Positions 21,207 to 29,341 of a stretch of DNA of 64,000 bases are shown here, in pieces. The notes below the pieces were generated by a model. It had not been told where the DNA came from. It did not search any database and worked only from the letters and a program-made list of their open reading frames with translations. Within the stretch, counting starts at the first letter, position 1; each line of letters starts with the position of its first letter. A program made the position numbers and the translations under genes. The stretch lies in contig DATMBG010000043.1 of NCBI GenBank assembly GCA_035559535.1, positions 118,821 to 182,820 on the forward strand, written 5' to 3'. Source of the DNA: Candidatus Limnocylindrales bacterium (GTDB lineage: Bacteria > Moduliflexota > Moduliflexia > Moduliflexales > JAUQPW01).

Positions 21207-22005
21207 ATTCCTTTCTCTGTTCTACTAGATAGTTACTGAGAAGGACGAATTTTTCAACGGATAAAGCTTCTGCTCGGAGGTGAGGTGAAATATGGAGTTC
21301 CTCTAAAGCCTTATCCAGTAAAAGGGGTGAATAAATCAGATTAAGATGCGACTTGAGAGTATTCCGGAGGGTCTTTCTCCTTTGGGAAAACGCCTGCTTA
21401 ATTAACTTAAGAAGATGGTTTAGATCTTTAACTTTAAATCTCGGCTCATCCAATACGGTAAATTTAAGGACTGCCGAATCCACTTCAGGAGGTGGATTAA
21501 AGGCTTCCGGGGGGACCGTAAAACAGAATTTAACTTCACTCCATAACTGACATACGATGGATAAATATCCATACGCTTTTCCTCCCGGTTGGGCTATTAC
21601 TCGTTCGGCCACCTCTTTCTGAAACATAAGGGTCATGGTGGAAAAAAAGGTTCTATTCTCCAAAAGATGAAGAAGAATAGGAGTAGCCACATAGTAGGGA
21701 AGGTTGGCTATGACTTTTACCTTTTTTTGAAGTCCCAATTTTTCATAGTCCATCTTGAGGGCATCTGCCTGGATGATTCGAACGTGGGGTACATCGGCGA
21801 AGATAGTTTTTAAATGTTGGTAAAGTGATTCATCCAACTCGATGGCTATTAAGTGGGATACTATTTTCGATAAAGGTTTCGTTAAGGCCCCCAAACCGGG
21901 ACCTATCTCAAGAACAGTATCTTCGGGATGAACTTCGGAGGTTTGGATAATTTTTTGGATCACCCAGGGGTTGACCAAAAAGTGTTGTCCCAATCGTTTT
22001 CTCAT
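21172..22005 (-). CDS. rsmA: 16S rRNA (adenine1518/1519-N6) dimethyltransferase
   Basis: The 277-residue enzyme (KsgA) dimethylates two adjacent adenines in helix 45 of 16S rRNA during small-subunit maturation. It shows GQHFLVNPWVI at the N-terminus, the SAM-binding loop LEIGPGLGALT and the catalytic NLPYYVATPI, then a C-terminal helical domain (QAFSQRRKTLRNTL). It starts one base into the stop of the upstream zinc-ribbon gene (TAATG) and overlaps rnj, so the three form an operon. Confidence 0.95.
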   Translation of the reverse strand: MRKRLGQHFLVNPWVIQKIIQTSEVHPEDTVLEIGPGLGALTKPLSKIVSHLIAIELDESLYQHLKTIFADVPHVRIIQADALKMDYEKLGLQKKVKVIANLPYYVATPILLHLLENRTFFSTMTLMFQKEVAERVIAQPGGKAYGYLSIVCQLWSEVKFCFTVPPEAFNPPPEVDSAVLKFTVLDEPRFKVKDLNHLLKLIKQAFSQRRKTLRNTLKSHLNLIYSPLLLDKALEELHISPHLRAEALSVEKFVLLSNYLVEQRKEFEYGDPIHVRA

Positions 22006-24035
22006 TATTTAAGCTCGCTGACTAACCAGGGACTTTTAAAAAGCTTATCCTGGCATTGAGCTTCATATTTTTTGAGAACCCAGGTTCTTTTTTCATTTGG
22101 ATTGTTCTTTTCTTGAAGCTCAACAAAGGCATTTCTTTTTACAGAAGAAAATATACATTTCGGATTTGTAGATAAATCCTGGAGATGCGCCGGGTTTTTA
22201 AAATAGAGCGGGAGATCTTTAAAAATTTTTTCTACTTCTTCGAGTTGTTTCTTCATAGAAGGTAAATCGACATTTAACTGGGCCATCTCAGCTTTTAACC
22301 GTTCCACGGGAGAGCGGGTCGGATCCTCGAGATCTGTGGCCAATTCGTATTGTTGTTCTAGTTCGGCTATTTTTTTTCTGAGTTCCTCGATCTGAGGATT
22401 ATATTGATTCTCCAGATTATTGATATATTTCTGCTGTTCAATCTGTGCCGCTTTAAGGTCATCCTCATTCCTGGAGATTTGATCTAGCAATTTTTTCTCT
22501 TTTTGAACATTGGTCGTATAAAGAGATTTACCAAAAGGATCGGTTCGATCTATATTTTCCCTTTGGATCTGGATAGCTTTGGCCAGATCTTCGCGTAAAG
22601 CCTTCCCTTTCTCCTGGAAGGCCGCGACCTTTGCAAGACTTTCTTTCTTCTTACTCTCAAATTCAAGGAGTAGATCCCGGAGGTCTGCCCTTGCTTTTTC
22701 TAAAGAATCTTTAAGGATCTTTGAAGGGACTTTATTGGACTCATACTGTTTAATCTGAGCAGCTTTTAAGTTAAGTTGTTCTTCTATAGATCGGATGGTT
22801 TGTTGAAGTTCTGCCTTTCTCTGGATAAGGCTTCCCAGATTTTGCTGATCATAGGGGTTATCTATTTGCAACAGCTTACCTTCCTCTATTTTTGGAAAGT
22901 TGGGCGTGGTAGCTATCAACTTAAGAATTTCGTGATCCTCATATTTGGCAGCCGCCAAACCCAGATGGACGATTTCTTCTGGACCGGGTTCCTCTTGGGC
23001 GATAAGCTGAGAATATTGTTTTAAAAGTTTTTCATGGTTGGACGGCAAAATAACTTTAGCCAGTACCCCTAAACCCAAAAGTCCGACCAAGACCATCAAA
23101 CCTTGAACCAGGATATTTTTTCGTTTTGCCAATTTCTTCTGTAAATCGGAACCAGGGCCTTTTTCGGTCAGGGCATCCAAAGCTTTTTCTAGATCAGAGA
23201 AATCTTCCGTTATTGAGCCTGGTACTGAAGGGTTTCTGATGGTTTTACCCGGTTCCTGGATGAGAGTTTTACCTGGCTCTTTTGAAGGGGTCACAGCATG
23301 GGTTGAGACTTTAGTTTTATCCCGTAGGGGTTGAACCTGAATTTTTTTCAATTCTTTCTCAACCTCTGGATCCTGGGGATCCAGCCTTCGACCACAAATA
23401 TAACAGGTATCCCTTCCCAACTTAAGACTTTGGATACAACACAAAGTCAGGGGTTGCCTTCTGGCTGTTCCTGTATCGGGAGTATCCTTCATAAGGGGCG
23501 GTTCTTTAGCTACGGGGTCCAGGGAAGTCTTGCGGAGGTCGAGTTCTTCCCCGGAAGAAATTCGGGGGGTCTCATCTTCAGAACGATCCATGTAAGTTTT
23601 GGTTGTCATTTCCATGGTTTGAGTAGTTAGAGGTACATCTTTATCAGGTCCTTCCAGGGGTTGGGTAGAGGATATCTCCTCATCCTTTGACGGGGAAGAT
23701 TTATTCTCTTCTAGAGTTAACGGTCCCAAATTAAGATCCACCAGGGTTTCTTGAGGTTGAGTCAGCTCAAAATTTAGTTGGTCTAAAGAAGGTATATTTT
23801 CAGTTTTAGGTTCTCGACGATCCTTAGATTCTACTTTTTCTACAGATTCAGATGTTGAATTCTCCGGGGGTATAAGAAGCGCGTCTAAATCCATATCCAA
23901 TTCAAAATGATTTTTGGTTTCCTGATCTGGTTTAAATAAAGTTCCACACTGGCTACATCGGATTGCCTTTTTCTGGTCAGCTTCACTTGCTTTTATAACC
24001 TGTGAGGCGTTACAACTTGGGCAATTGATTGTCAT
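22005..24035 (-). CDS. Zinc-ribbon, coiled-coil membrane protein of unknown function
   Basis: The 676-residue protein opens with an MJ0042-type zinc ribbon (CPSC at residues 5-8 and CSQC at 27-30). A roughly 180-residue disordered acidic region follows, then a second zinc-binding knuckle (CC ... CYICGRRL near 215), a membrane segment (GLMVLVGLLGLGVLAKVIL, about 320-340) and a coiled coil of about 250 residues ending in a small globular part. The N-terminus is therefore probably cytoplasmic and the coiled coil periplasmic. GAGGAG precedes the ATG, and a perfect TATAAT on this strand at 24072-24067 may be its -10, although I see no good -35. It heads the operon with rsmA and rnj. I do not recognise the family. 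Confidence 0.75.
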   Translation of the reverse strand: MTINCPSCNASQVIKASEADQKKAIRCSQCGTLFKPDQETKNHFELDMDLDALLIPPENSTSESVEKVESKDRREPKTENIPSLDQLNFELTQPQETLVDLNLGPLTLEENKSSPSKDEEISSTQPLEGPDKDVPLTTQTMEMTTKTYMDRSEDETPRISSGEELDLRKTSLDPVAKEPPLMKDTPDTGTARRQPLTLCCIQSLKLGRDTCYICGRRLDPQDPEVEKELKKIQVQPLRDKTKVSTHAVTPSKEPGKTLIQEPGKTIRNPSVPGSITEDFSDLEKALDALTEKGPGSDLQKKLAKRKNILVQGLMVLVGLLGLGVLAKVILPSNHEKLLKQYSQLIAQEEPGPEEIVHLGLAAAKYEDHEILKLIATTPNFPKIEEGKLLQIDNPYDQQNLGSLIQRKAELQQTIRSIEEQLNLKAAQIKQYESNKVPSKILKDSLEKARADLRDLLLEFESKKKESLAKVAAFQEKGKALREDLAKAIQIQRENIDRTDPFGKSLYTTNVQKEKKLLDQISRNEDDLKAAQIEQQKYINNLENQYNPQIEELRKKIAELEQQYELATDLEDPTRSPVERLKAEMAQLNVDLPSMKKQLEEVEKIFKDLPLYFKNPAHLQDLSTNPKCIFSSVKRNAFVELQEKNNPNEKRTWVLKKYEAQCQDKLFKSPWLVSELK

Positions 24036-24097
24036 AACTAAGGCTCCTCAATAAGAAGATGGTTTTATTATAAGGTTTTAAATATAGATAAATGTGA

Positions 24098-24126
24098 TTG
24101 ACAATTCCCGGTGAATTAATTATATA
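24098..24126 (+). promoter_or_regulatory. Sigma70-type promoter upstream of the kinase relic and response regulator
   Basis: TTGACA at 24098-24103, a 17-base spacer and TATATA at 24121-24126 make one of the best promoter matches in the window. The first intact downstream gene begins at 24568, so the transcript would carry about 430 bases of decayed histidine-kinase sequence as leader. It lies divergent to the zinc-ribbon operon. Confidence 0.6.
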
Positions 24127-24249
24127 ACATTTCCATATTGTAATACTTTACGCAGTGATACAAAATTCATACCGGCGACTCAGGAAATAAAGCGGCCATT
24201 TATATAGTTTGGTCTGGGTTAATATCTTAATAATACTAAGTGTAACAGG

Positions 24250-24530
24250 GTTTATTCTATTTGCAATCATTTTTTTAAATGCAGAAGATGACTTTATATT
24301 CCCAGGGGGAAGAGGATCGAAGTTTTAAACAGAAAAGAGGAAGATATCCAGACGGTGGCTACAGATTTCTGATACTGGATATGGAATTCCTGAGAAGAGC
24401 CTAAACTAAAGTTTTCAATCCATTTTTTAAACGTATGCTTAGATTAACCCTTAGTCGTAAGATCATGATTTCTCTGGATGGAACTATAGAGGTTCCAGGT
24501 GAGGAAGGTAAAGGTACTGTTTTACAGTAT
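24250..24530 (+). pseudogene. Remnant of a histidine kinase (C-terminal ATPase domain)
   Basis: Across three frames the ordered boxes of a HATPase_c domain can be read. The N box is at 24265 (NHFLNAED after allowing one extra T in a T-run). The G1 box is ISDTGYGIPEKSL near 24365-24403, ending in a stop at 24407. The F box VFNPFF is at 24411-24428. A G2 remnant LTLSRKI and DGTIEVPGEEGKGT (G3) end near 24518. The F box should be followed by TTK and GxGLGL, so part is deleted. No catalytic-His domain or start is recognisable upstream. The gene directly preceded the response regulator, as in NtrB-NtrC pairs. Confidence 0.8.
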
Positions 24531-24567
24531 TTCTTCCGGTCGTATGGAAGAAAGGAGGCCAAGCCAT

Positions 24568-25941
24568 ATGCAGTATCAGAAAATACTTGTTGTTGATGAC
24601 GAAGAGAGTATTCGGTATATGCTAAAGATGGCTCTTGAGGAGGCAGGTTATGAAGTGGAATTAGCTTCAGACGGTATTACCGCACTGGCAAAGTTAACAG
24701 AGAGTGTTTTTGATTGTGTCATCAGTGATGTGCGAATGCCTGAGATGAGCGGACTCGAACTTTTAAAGGCCATTCAAGAGGTTCGTCCCGATCTTACCGT
24801 CATTGTGATGTCTGCCTTTGGGAGTTTAGATACCGCCATTGAGGCCATGAAGCTGGGAGCTTACGACTATGTCTCTAAGCCTTTTAAACAGGATGAAATC
24901 CTTTTAACTTTAAAAAAAGCCGAGGAGCGGGAACGACTTCGGAAGGAAAATCTTTTGCTTCGCCGCGAGGTTGAGAAAAAATATAGTTTTGACAATATCA
25001 TCGGAAAAAGTACCAAGATGCAGGAAATCTTTCGGAGAATAGAAAAGATCGCAGAGTATAAGAGTACGGTTTTAATTACTGGCGAGAGTGGAACCGGAAA
25101 AGAACTGGTTGCCAAGGCCATCCATTATAGTAGTCCCAGACGGGATCTTCCTTTTATCGCAGTAAATTGCGGAGCGATTCCTGGAGAGTTGTTGGAAAGC
25201 GAGCTCTTCGGTCATGTAAAAGGTGCCTTTACAGGAGCTATAGCGGCTAAGAAAGGTCTTTTTACAGAGGCGGATAAAGGAACCATTTTTTTAGACGAAA
25301 TTGGAGACCTTCCCCTCAATTTACAGGTCAAGCTTTTACGGGTCTTGCAAGAAGGAGAAATTCGCCGGGTGGGGGATACAAGAACGTTTCAAGTCGATGT
25401 GCGGGTTATTGCGGCTACGGCTAAAGATTTATTAGAAGAGGTGCAAAAAGGTAATTTTCGTGAAGACCTGTACTATCGGCTTAACGTAGTTCCTTTTTAT
25501 CTTCCCCCATTACGGGAGCGCCGAGAAGATATACCTTTGCTGGTCTGGCATTTCCTCAGGAAATACAGTGCAGAAACCGGCAAAGAGATCAAAGAGATAA
25601 CCCCAGATGCTATGAATGCCCTGGTAGCATACGAATGGAAGGGCAACGTTAGAGAGCTGGAGAATGTTATCGAACGGGCTGTTGTAATGTCTGAAGGGCA
25701 GATTATCACAACAGAGTATCTTCCGGAGGGATTGGTTAAAAGCGCCTCGGATATCATCCTAAAAATTCCGGAATCTCGGATCTCGATCAAGACAACGGTT
25801 AAAGAGCTTGTGGAGATGGCCGAAAAGGAGCTCATTGCCCGGGCATTGGCGAAGACAGGCAATAACCGTACCCGTGCAGCAGAACTTCTGGAGATCAGTC
25901 ACCGGGCGTTGATGTATAAGCTAAAGGAATATCACCTGTAG
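24568..25941 (+). CDS. NtrC-family sigma54-dependent response regulator
   Basis: The 457-residue protein has a receiver domain (acid pocket D10/D11, phospho-accepting Asp54 in ISDVRMPEMSG, Lys104 in YVSKPFK). An AAA+ domain follows, with Walker A GESGTGKE at 172-179, the sigma54-contact loop GAFTGA at 219-224 and Walker B IFLDEIGDLP. A Fis-type helix-turn-helix ends the protein (NRTRAAELLEISHRALMYKL). The ATG at 24568 has AGGAGG upstream, so the longer open frame from 24499 is rejected. Its likely partner kinase immediately upstream is a pseudogene, so it is either an orphan or is served by another kinase. Target promoters are unknown. Confidence 0.92.
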   Translation: MQYQKILVVDDEESIRYMLKMALEEAGYEVELASDGITALAKLTESVFDCVISDVRMPEMSGLELLKAIQEVRPDLTVIVMSAFGSLDTAIEAMKLGAYDYVSKPFKQDEILLTLKKAEERERLRKENLLLRREVEKKYSFDNIIGKSTKMQEIFRRIEKIAEYKSTVLITGESGTGKELVAKAIHYSSPRRDLPFIAVNCGAIPGELLESELFGHVKGAFTGAIAAKKGLFTEADKGTIFLDEIGDLPLNLQVKLLRVLQEGEIRRVGDTRTFQVDVRVIAATAKDLLEEVQKGNFREDLYYRLNVVPFYLPPLRERREDIPLLVWHFLRKYSAETGKEIKEITPDAMNALVAYEWKGNVRELENVIERAVVMSEGQIITTEYLPEGLVKSASDIILKIPESRISIKTTVKELVEMAEKELIARALAKTGNNRTRAAELLEISHRALMYKLKEYHL

Positions 25942-25981
25942 AAGTCAAAACTGGCATTGTTCTTAACCTTTAGACTTCTAC
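25938..25981 (+). terminator. Inverted repeat at the end of the response-regulator gene
   Basis: GTAGAAGTC at 25938-25946, which includes the last bases of the gene, is complementary to GACTTCTAC at 25973-25981, with a 26-base loop. There is no T-tract, so it could be a weak terminator or an mRNA-end stabiliser. Confidence 0.35.
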
Positions 25982-25988
25982 AAAGGAC

Positions 25989-26015
25989 TTGACAATTTTA
26001 GGTTACGATTAAAAT
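25989..26015 (+). promoter_or_regulatory. Candidate promoter of fbaB
   Basis: TTGACA at 25989-25994 is followed, at a short 15-base spacing, by TAAAAT at 26010-26015. A perfect ATATTG-T-CAATAT palindrome at 26066-26078, between this site and the gene, could be an operator. The boxes are good but the spacing is not ideal. Confidence 0.4.
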
Positions 26016-26094
26016 TACTCTTATCAAGAGGGTTATACTTCTCCCTGTAATTTAATCGTAATTTGATATTGTCAATATAAACAGGAGGAGAACA

Positions 26095-27144
26095 ATGATA
26101 GATCTACAAGAATTATTAGGAACTGAAGCCAAGGATCTTTTAGAGTATAAATGTAAAGGTATTCCTAAAGAGCTCCTTCATATCCCAGGACCCGATTTTG
26201 TAGATAGGGTTGTAGCTCTCAGTGATAGGCCTGCTCCCGTTCTGAGAAATCTTCAAACTGTGTTTGATCATGGAAGGCTCGCCCATACGGGTTATCTTTC
26301 TATTCTTCCCGTTGATCAGGGTATTGAACACTCGGGTGGAAGTGCCTTTGCCCCTAATCCTATTTATTTTGATCCCGAAAATATTATGAAGCTGGCTATC
26401 GAAGGTGGATGTAATGCCGTAGCTTCTACCTTGGGGGTGATGGGGGCAGTGGCCAGGAAATATGCCCATAAAATTCCCTTTATCCTCAAGATAAATCACA
26501 ATGAATTATTGACCTATCCCAATAAGTACGATCAGATTCTTTTTGCCAGTGTAGAGCAAGCCTTCGATATGGGGGCCGTAGCCGTTGGGGCCACGGTTTA
26601 TTTCGGTTCTGAAGAATCGAGCCGACAAATTCAGGAAGTTAGAGAAGCTTTTGAATATGCCCATAGTCTGGGTATGTTTACAGTATTATGGGCTTATTTG
26701 CGAAATAGTGCTTTTAAAACCAAAGAAGCCGATTATCATGTTTCAGCGGATTTAACCGGTCAGGCCAATCATCTATCGGTTACCCTGGAGGCAGATATTG
26801 TAAAACAAAAGCAGGCCGAAAATAATGGAGGATTTAAGGCCCTTAACTTTGGAAAAACCCATGAAAAAGTCTATACCGAGCTCACCACCAATCATCCCAT
26901 TGATTTAACACGGTATCAGGTGGCCAATTGCTATATGGGTAGAGCCGGATTGATCAACTCCGGGGGCGAATCAGGTAAAAACGATCTGGCTCAGGCGGTG
27001 AGAACTGCGATTATCAACAAAAGAGCCGGTGGAATGGGGCTCATTTCCGGACGAAAGGCTTTCCAGAAGCCTATGGAAGAGGGGGTTAAGCTCCTCAACG
27101 CTATTCAGGATGTTTATTTGAATAAGGATATTACCATAGCTTAG
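26095..27144 (+). CDS. fbaB: Class I fructose-bisphosphate aldolase (FbaB/DhnA type)
   Basis: The 349-residue Schiff-base aldolase interconverts fructose-1,6-bisphosphate with dihydroxyacetone phosphate and glyceraldehyde-3-phosphate. Family landmarks are [26 protein letters not shown], the [19 protein letters not shown] segment that I take to carry the Schiff-base lysine, [17 protein letters not shown] and the glycine-rich phosphate loop [10 protein letters not shown]. The C-terminus [10 protein letters not shown] closely resembles that of E. coli FbaB. AGGAGG lies six bases before the ATG. Confidence 0.93.
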   Translation: MIDLQELLGTEAKDLLEYKCKGIPKELLHIPGPDFVDRVVALSDRPAPVLRNLQTVFDHGRLAHTGYLSILPVDQGIEHSGGSAFAPNPIYFDPENIMKLAIEGGCNAVASTLGVMGAVARKYAHKIPFILKINHNELLTYPNKYDQILFASVEQAFDMGAVAVGATVYFGSEESSRQIQEVREAFEYAHSLGMFTVLWAYLRNSAFKTKEADYHVSADLTGQANHLSVTLEADIVKQKQAENNGGFKALNFGKTHEKVYTELTTNHPIDLTRYQVANCYMGRAGLINSGGESGKNDLAQAVRTAIINKRAGGMGLISGRKAFQKPMEEGVKLLNAIQDVYLNKDITIA

Positions 27145-27353
27145 TACTCTATCTTAGAGTGGCCACTCCCGGTGAAGTAATGCCATTAAGTTAAAAATGG
27201 AAGAAGACGCTCCACCCTTTCCCTTCCCCTGCAGTAGCAGAGGAAGGGACTGGGAAGGAGACCTTAACTTAACCTCATGGCTCGACGGGAAGGTTAGGTA
27301 GGGCGAAGGAACGCTTCGCCCTACACGTCTTTAGATAGAAGAATAACCTTACA
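27145..27353. repeat. Intergenic region with three inverted repeats
   Basis: The region contains a perfect 12-base palindrome (GAGTGGCCACTC, 27157-27168), an imperfect hairpin of Pyr/Pur-rich arms around 27210-27265, and an 11-bp hairpin (GTAGGGCGAAG at 27298-27308 and its complement at 27314-27324, loop of 5). The last is of the kind seen at ends of small mobile repeats. No gene is visible. Confidence 0.6.
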
Positions 27354-27809
27354 ATGACTGAAGAGAATTCCCTTAGAAAACGGTTAGACGAAGAAATAAA
27401 AGCTGCCATGAAAGCTCAAAATAAAACGCGACTTTCGGCGCTTCGATCTATTAAATCGGCTGTTAGAAACAAGGAAATCGACCTCCACAAAGAATTATCC
27501 GATGTAGAAATCCAGGACGTCGTTGCCACCCTGGTTAAACAACGCAAAGATTCCATTGAGCAATTTTCTAAAGGAGGTCGTGGAGATCTGGTTGCGCAAG
27601 AAACCGGTGAACTGAATGTACTTTTAGAATTTCTTCCTCAACAATTAACCGAAGCAGAAGTAGAAGCTATCGTTGATAAAGCCCTTGCTGAGTTGGGTGC
27701 TTCTTCTATAAAGGATCTGGGCAAAGTCATGAAACATGTGATGTCCCGGGTAGCCGGTCGAGCGGAGGGCAGGATGGTAAATGAGATTGTGAGAAGAAAG
27801 TTAGGCTGA
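27354..27809 (+). CDS. GatB/YqeY domain protein
   Basis: The 151-residue protein matches the YqeY family throughout: LRKRLDEEIKAAMKAQNKTRLSALRSI split by the typical first helices, then QFSKGGRGDLV, LLEFLPQQLTE and a C-terminal GKVMKHVMSR helix. The fold resembles the tail domain of the amidotransferase subunit GatB and may bind tRNA; its role is not settled. The length is normal. Confidence 0.92.
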   Translation: MTEENSLRKRLDEEIKAAMKAQNKTRLSALRSIKSAVRNKEIDLHKELSDVEIQDVVATLVKQRKDSIEQFSKGGRGDLVAQETGELNVLLEFLPQQLTEAEVEAIVDKALAELGASSIKDLGKVMKHVMSRVAGRAEGRMVNEIVRRKLG

Positions 27810-28117
27810 AGGGATAACAGGGTGAAATGACCTTTCACCGCCAACATCACCCTATAAGCCTCTTTAAATCTCGACCTATTCTTTAGCTTATTGCACACAC
27901 ACTCCCTTCATTTCAGATATCACAGCATCGAGATAAACCCAATCAGGTTTCCCGGCCGGGATCATTTCCAGCACCACCAACCATTACCTGTATCTGGACC
28001 GGTCTGTTTTGACAGAATTAATCGGGTTGACAGAATGATTCTAGGGTAGTAAGCTGTGATAGATTGAAAGAGTCTTTAAAATCGATTTAATTTGATCCTA
28101 AAGAGGAAGATTCGCAG
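27810..28117. other. Intergenic region with TTGACAGAAT direct repeat
   Basis: No gene is visible. TTGACAGAAT occurs twice, at 28009-28018 and 28027-28036. The second copy has TAAGCT 17 bases after its TTGACA (28050-28055), a weak -10, so it may be the promoter of the coiled-coil protein downstream. Confidence 0.4.
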
Positions 28118-28912
28118 ATGGCTTTCACAGTTCAAGAGTATTTAGATTTGGTACGGCTCCTAGCCGAGCATCCAGAATGGCGCTCGGAGTTACGGCGTTT
28201 GCTTTTGTCTGAAGAGCTACTGGAGCTACCGCAGATTGTACGAGAGCTGGCTGAGGCTCAGCGGCGGGCTGAGGGGCGATTGGAGCGACTGGAGGCTACT
28301 GTGGCCGAGTTAGCCGAGGCCCAACGACGGACCGAGGAGCGATTGGAAGCCTTAGCCGAGGCCCAACGACAGACCGAGGAGCAGCTAAGAGAGCTGATTG
28401 AGGCCCAGCGTCAGGCAGAAAGGAGGTTAGAGAAGCTGGAGTCTACTACTAAAACTTTGGTTGACAGGGTTGGTGATATCGCAGGGCGTTCCTTGGAAGC
28501 AGCCTATCGTGAAAAGGCTATGGCTTATTTTGGCCCTTTTCTACGAAAACCTAGAGTAATTGCGTTCCACACTTTGGAAGAGGTACTGGAAACCCAACTA
28601 TCGTCCGAAGAGTTTAAGGACCTGTTGCAACTCGACCTATTGGTTAAGGGTAAACCTCGCTCTTATCCCCATATATCCGAGGTATTATTGGCTGTAGAAA
28701 TCTCTACCGTTGTGGATCAAAAAGATTTGGATCGCGCTCAGCGGCGAGCTGCTCTGCTCCGTCGAGCTGGCTATCAGGTAATTCCTGTAGTGGCTGGAGA
28801 ACAGATTACTCCCGAAGCAGAAGATGAAGCCCGCCTTCATAAGATAGCCGTGCTGCAGGATGGAAGAATTTCCTTCTGGGATGAAGCCCTACAGACCTGG
28901 ATAACTCCCTGA
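28118..28912 (+). CDS. Coiled-coil protein with C-terminal nuclease-like (PD-(D/E)XK-related) domain
   Basis: The 264-residue protein begins with a helical segment (VQEYLDLVRLLAEHPEWRSE). A coiled coil made of about four repeats of a 17-residue unit (LAEAQRRTEERLEA) covers roughly residues 45-110. The C-terminal domain contains LLQLDLLVKG and LLAVEISTVVDQKDL, arranged like the D...E-x-K core of restriction-like nucleases but with Ser where the Lys is expected, so it may be inactive or use a shifted residue. Similar proteins occur in multiple copies in cyanobacteria and thermophiles. Base composition looks richer in GC than in neighbours, and a decayed second copy lies immediately downstream. 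Function is unknown. Confidence 0.75.
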   Translation: MAFTVQEYLDLVRLLAEHPEWRSELRRLLLSEELLELPQIVRELAEAQRRAEGRLERLEATVAELAEAQRRTEERLEALAEAQRQTEEQLRELIEAQRQAERRLEKLESTTKTLVDRVGDIAGRSLEAAYREKAMAYFGPFLRKPRVIAFHTLEEVLETQLSSEEFKDLLQLDLLVKGKPRSYPHISEVLLAVEISTVVDQKDLDRAQRRAALLRRAGYQVIPVVAGEQITPEAEDEARLHKIAVLQDGRISFWDEALQTWITP

Positions 28913-28936
28913 GGACAGAACGAGGAGGAAACTTTA

Positions 28937-29030
28937 ATGGCTTTTACTATTCAAGAGCACTCAGATTTAGAAAGCTCTTGAGTGGGCATCTGCAGTGGCG
29001 TTCAGAATCAGGTCAATTACTTCTATGTTT
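28937..29030 (+). pseudogene. Truncated, decayed second copy of the coiled-coil nuclease-like gene
   Basis: A good ribosome site (GAGGAGG) precedes ATG at 28937. The encoded MAFTIQEHSDLESS closely copies the MAFTVQEYLDL start of the intact gene before an in-frame stop at 28979-28981. Similarity at the DNA level continues through GAGCATC/GGGCATC and AGTGGCGTTCAGA to about 29030, then disappears. The coiled coil and nuclease parts are missing. Confidence 0.75.
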
Positions 29031-29341
29031 TCCTATAACCTTGTACTAAGCCTTATAAATCCCCCGAAGTTCATTAACCCTCCTTCAAGTGGTCCTGCAC
29101 AAAACAAGAACTACGAATTTGCTTGTAATATCCTTCATAAATTTTTTTACCTTTTAAGTATTCTAAGTATTAAAAACCGAGACTATCTCTACGATCAAAA
29201 AATTCGCTGTATAACTCTATTTACCTATAGATAGGCGACTTTGTAAATATTTTCTGTCGAAAAATAAGAATTTTGAGGTTATATTAAATAAGTTGAATGA
29301 CCTGTTGGTGTTAGGACTTGCAAGTTTAAAAGTTTGAAATT
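29031..29341. other. AT-rich intergenic region upstream of mutS2
   Basis: I see no gene, no recognisable relic beyond the fragment ending near 29030 and no strong promoter boxes. The region probably carries the mutS2 promoter, since the gene has no close upstream neighbour. Confidence 0.4.

Noticed and set aside
22776..23024. Plus-strand open frame in the zinc-ribbon gene
   Set aside because: It is antisense to a coherent coiled-coil and has no start signals or motifs.
24279..24404. A 41-codon open frame (starting MQKMTLYS) upstream of the response regulator
   Set aside because: It has no ribosome site, and the same bases are better explained as the frameshifted N and G1 boxes of the histidine-kinase relic.
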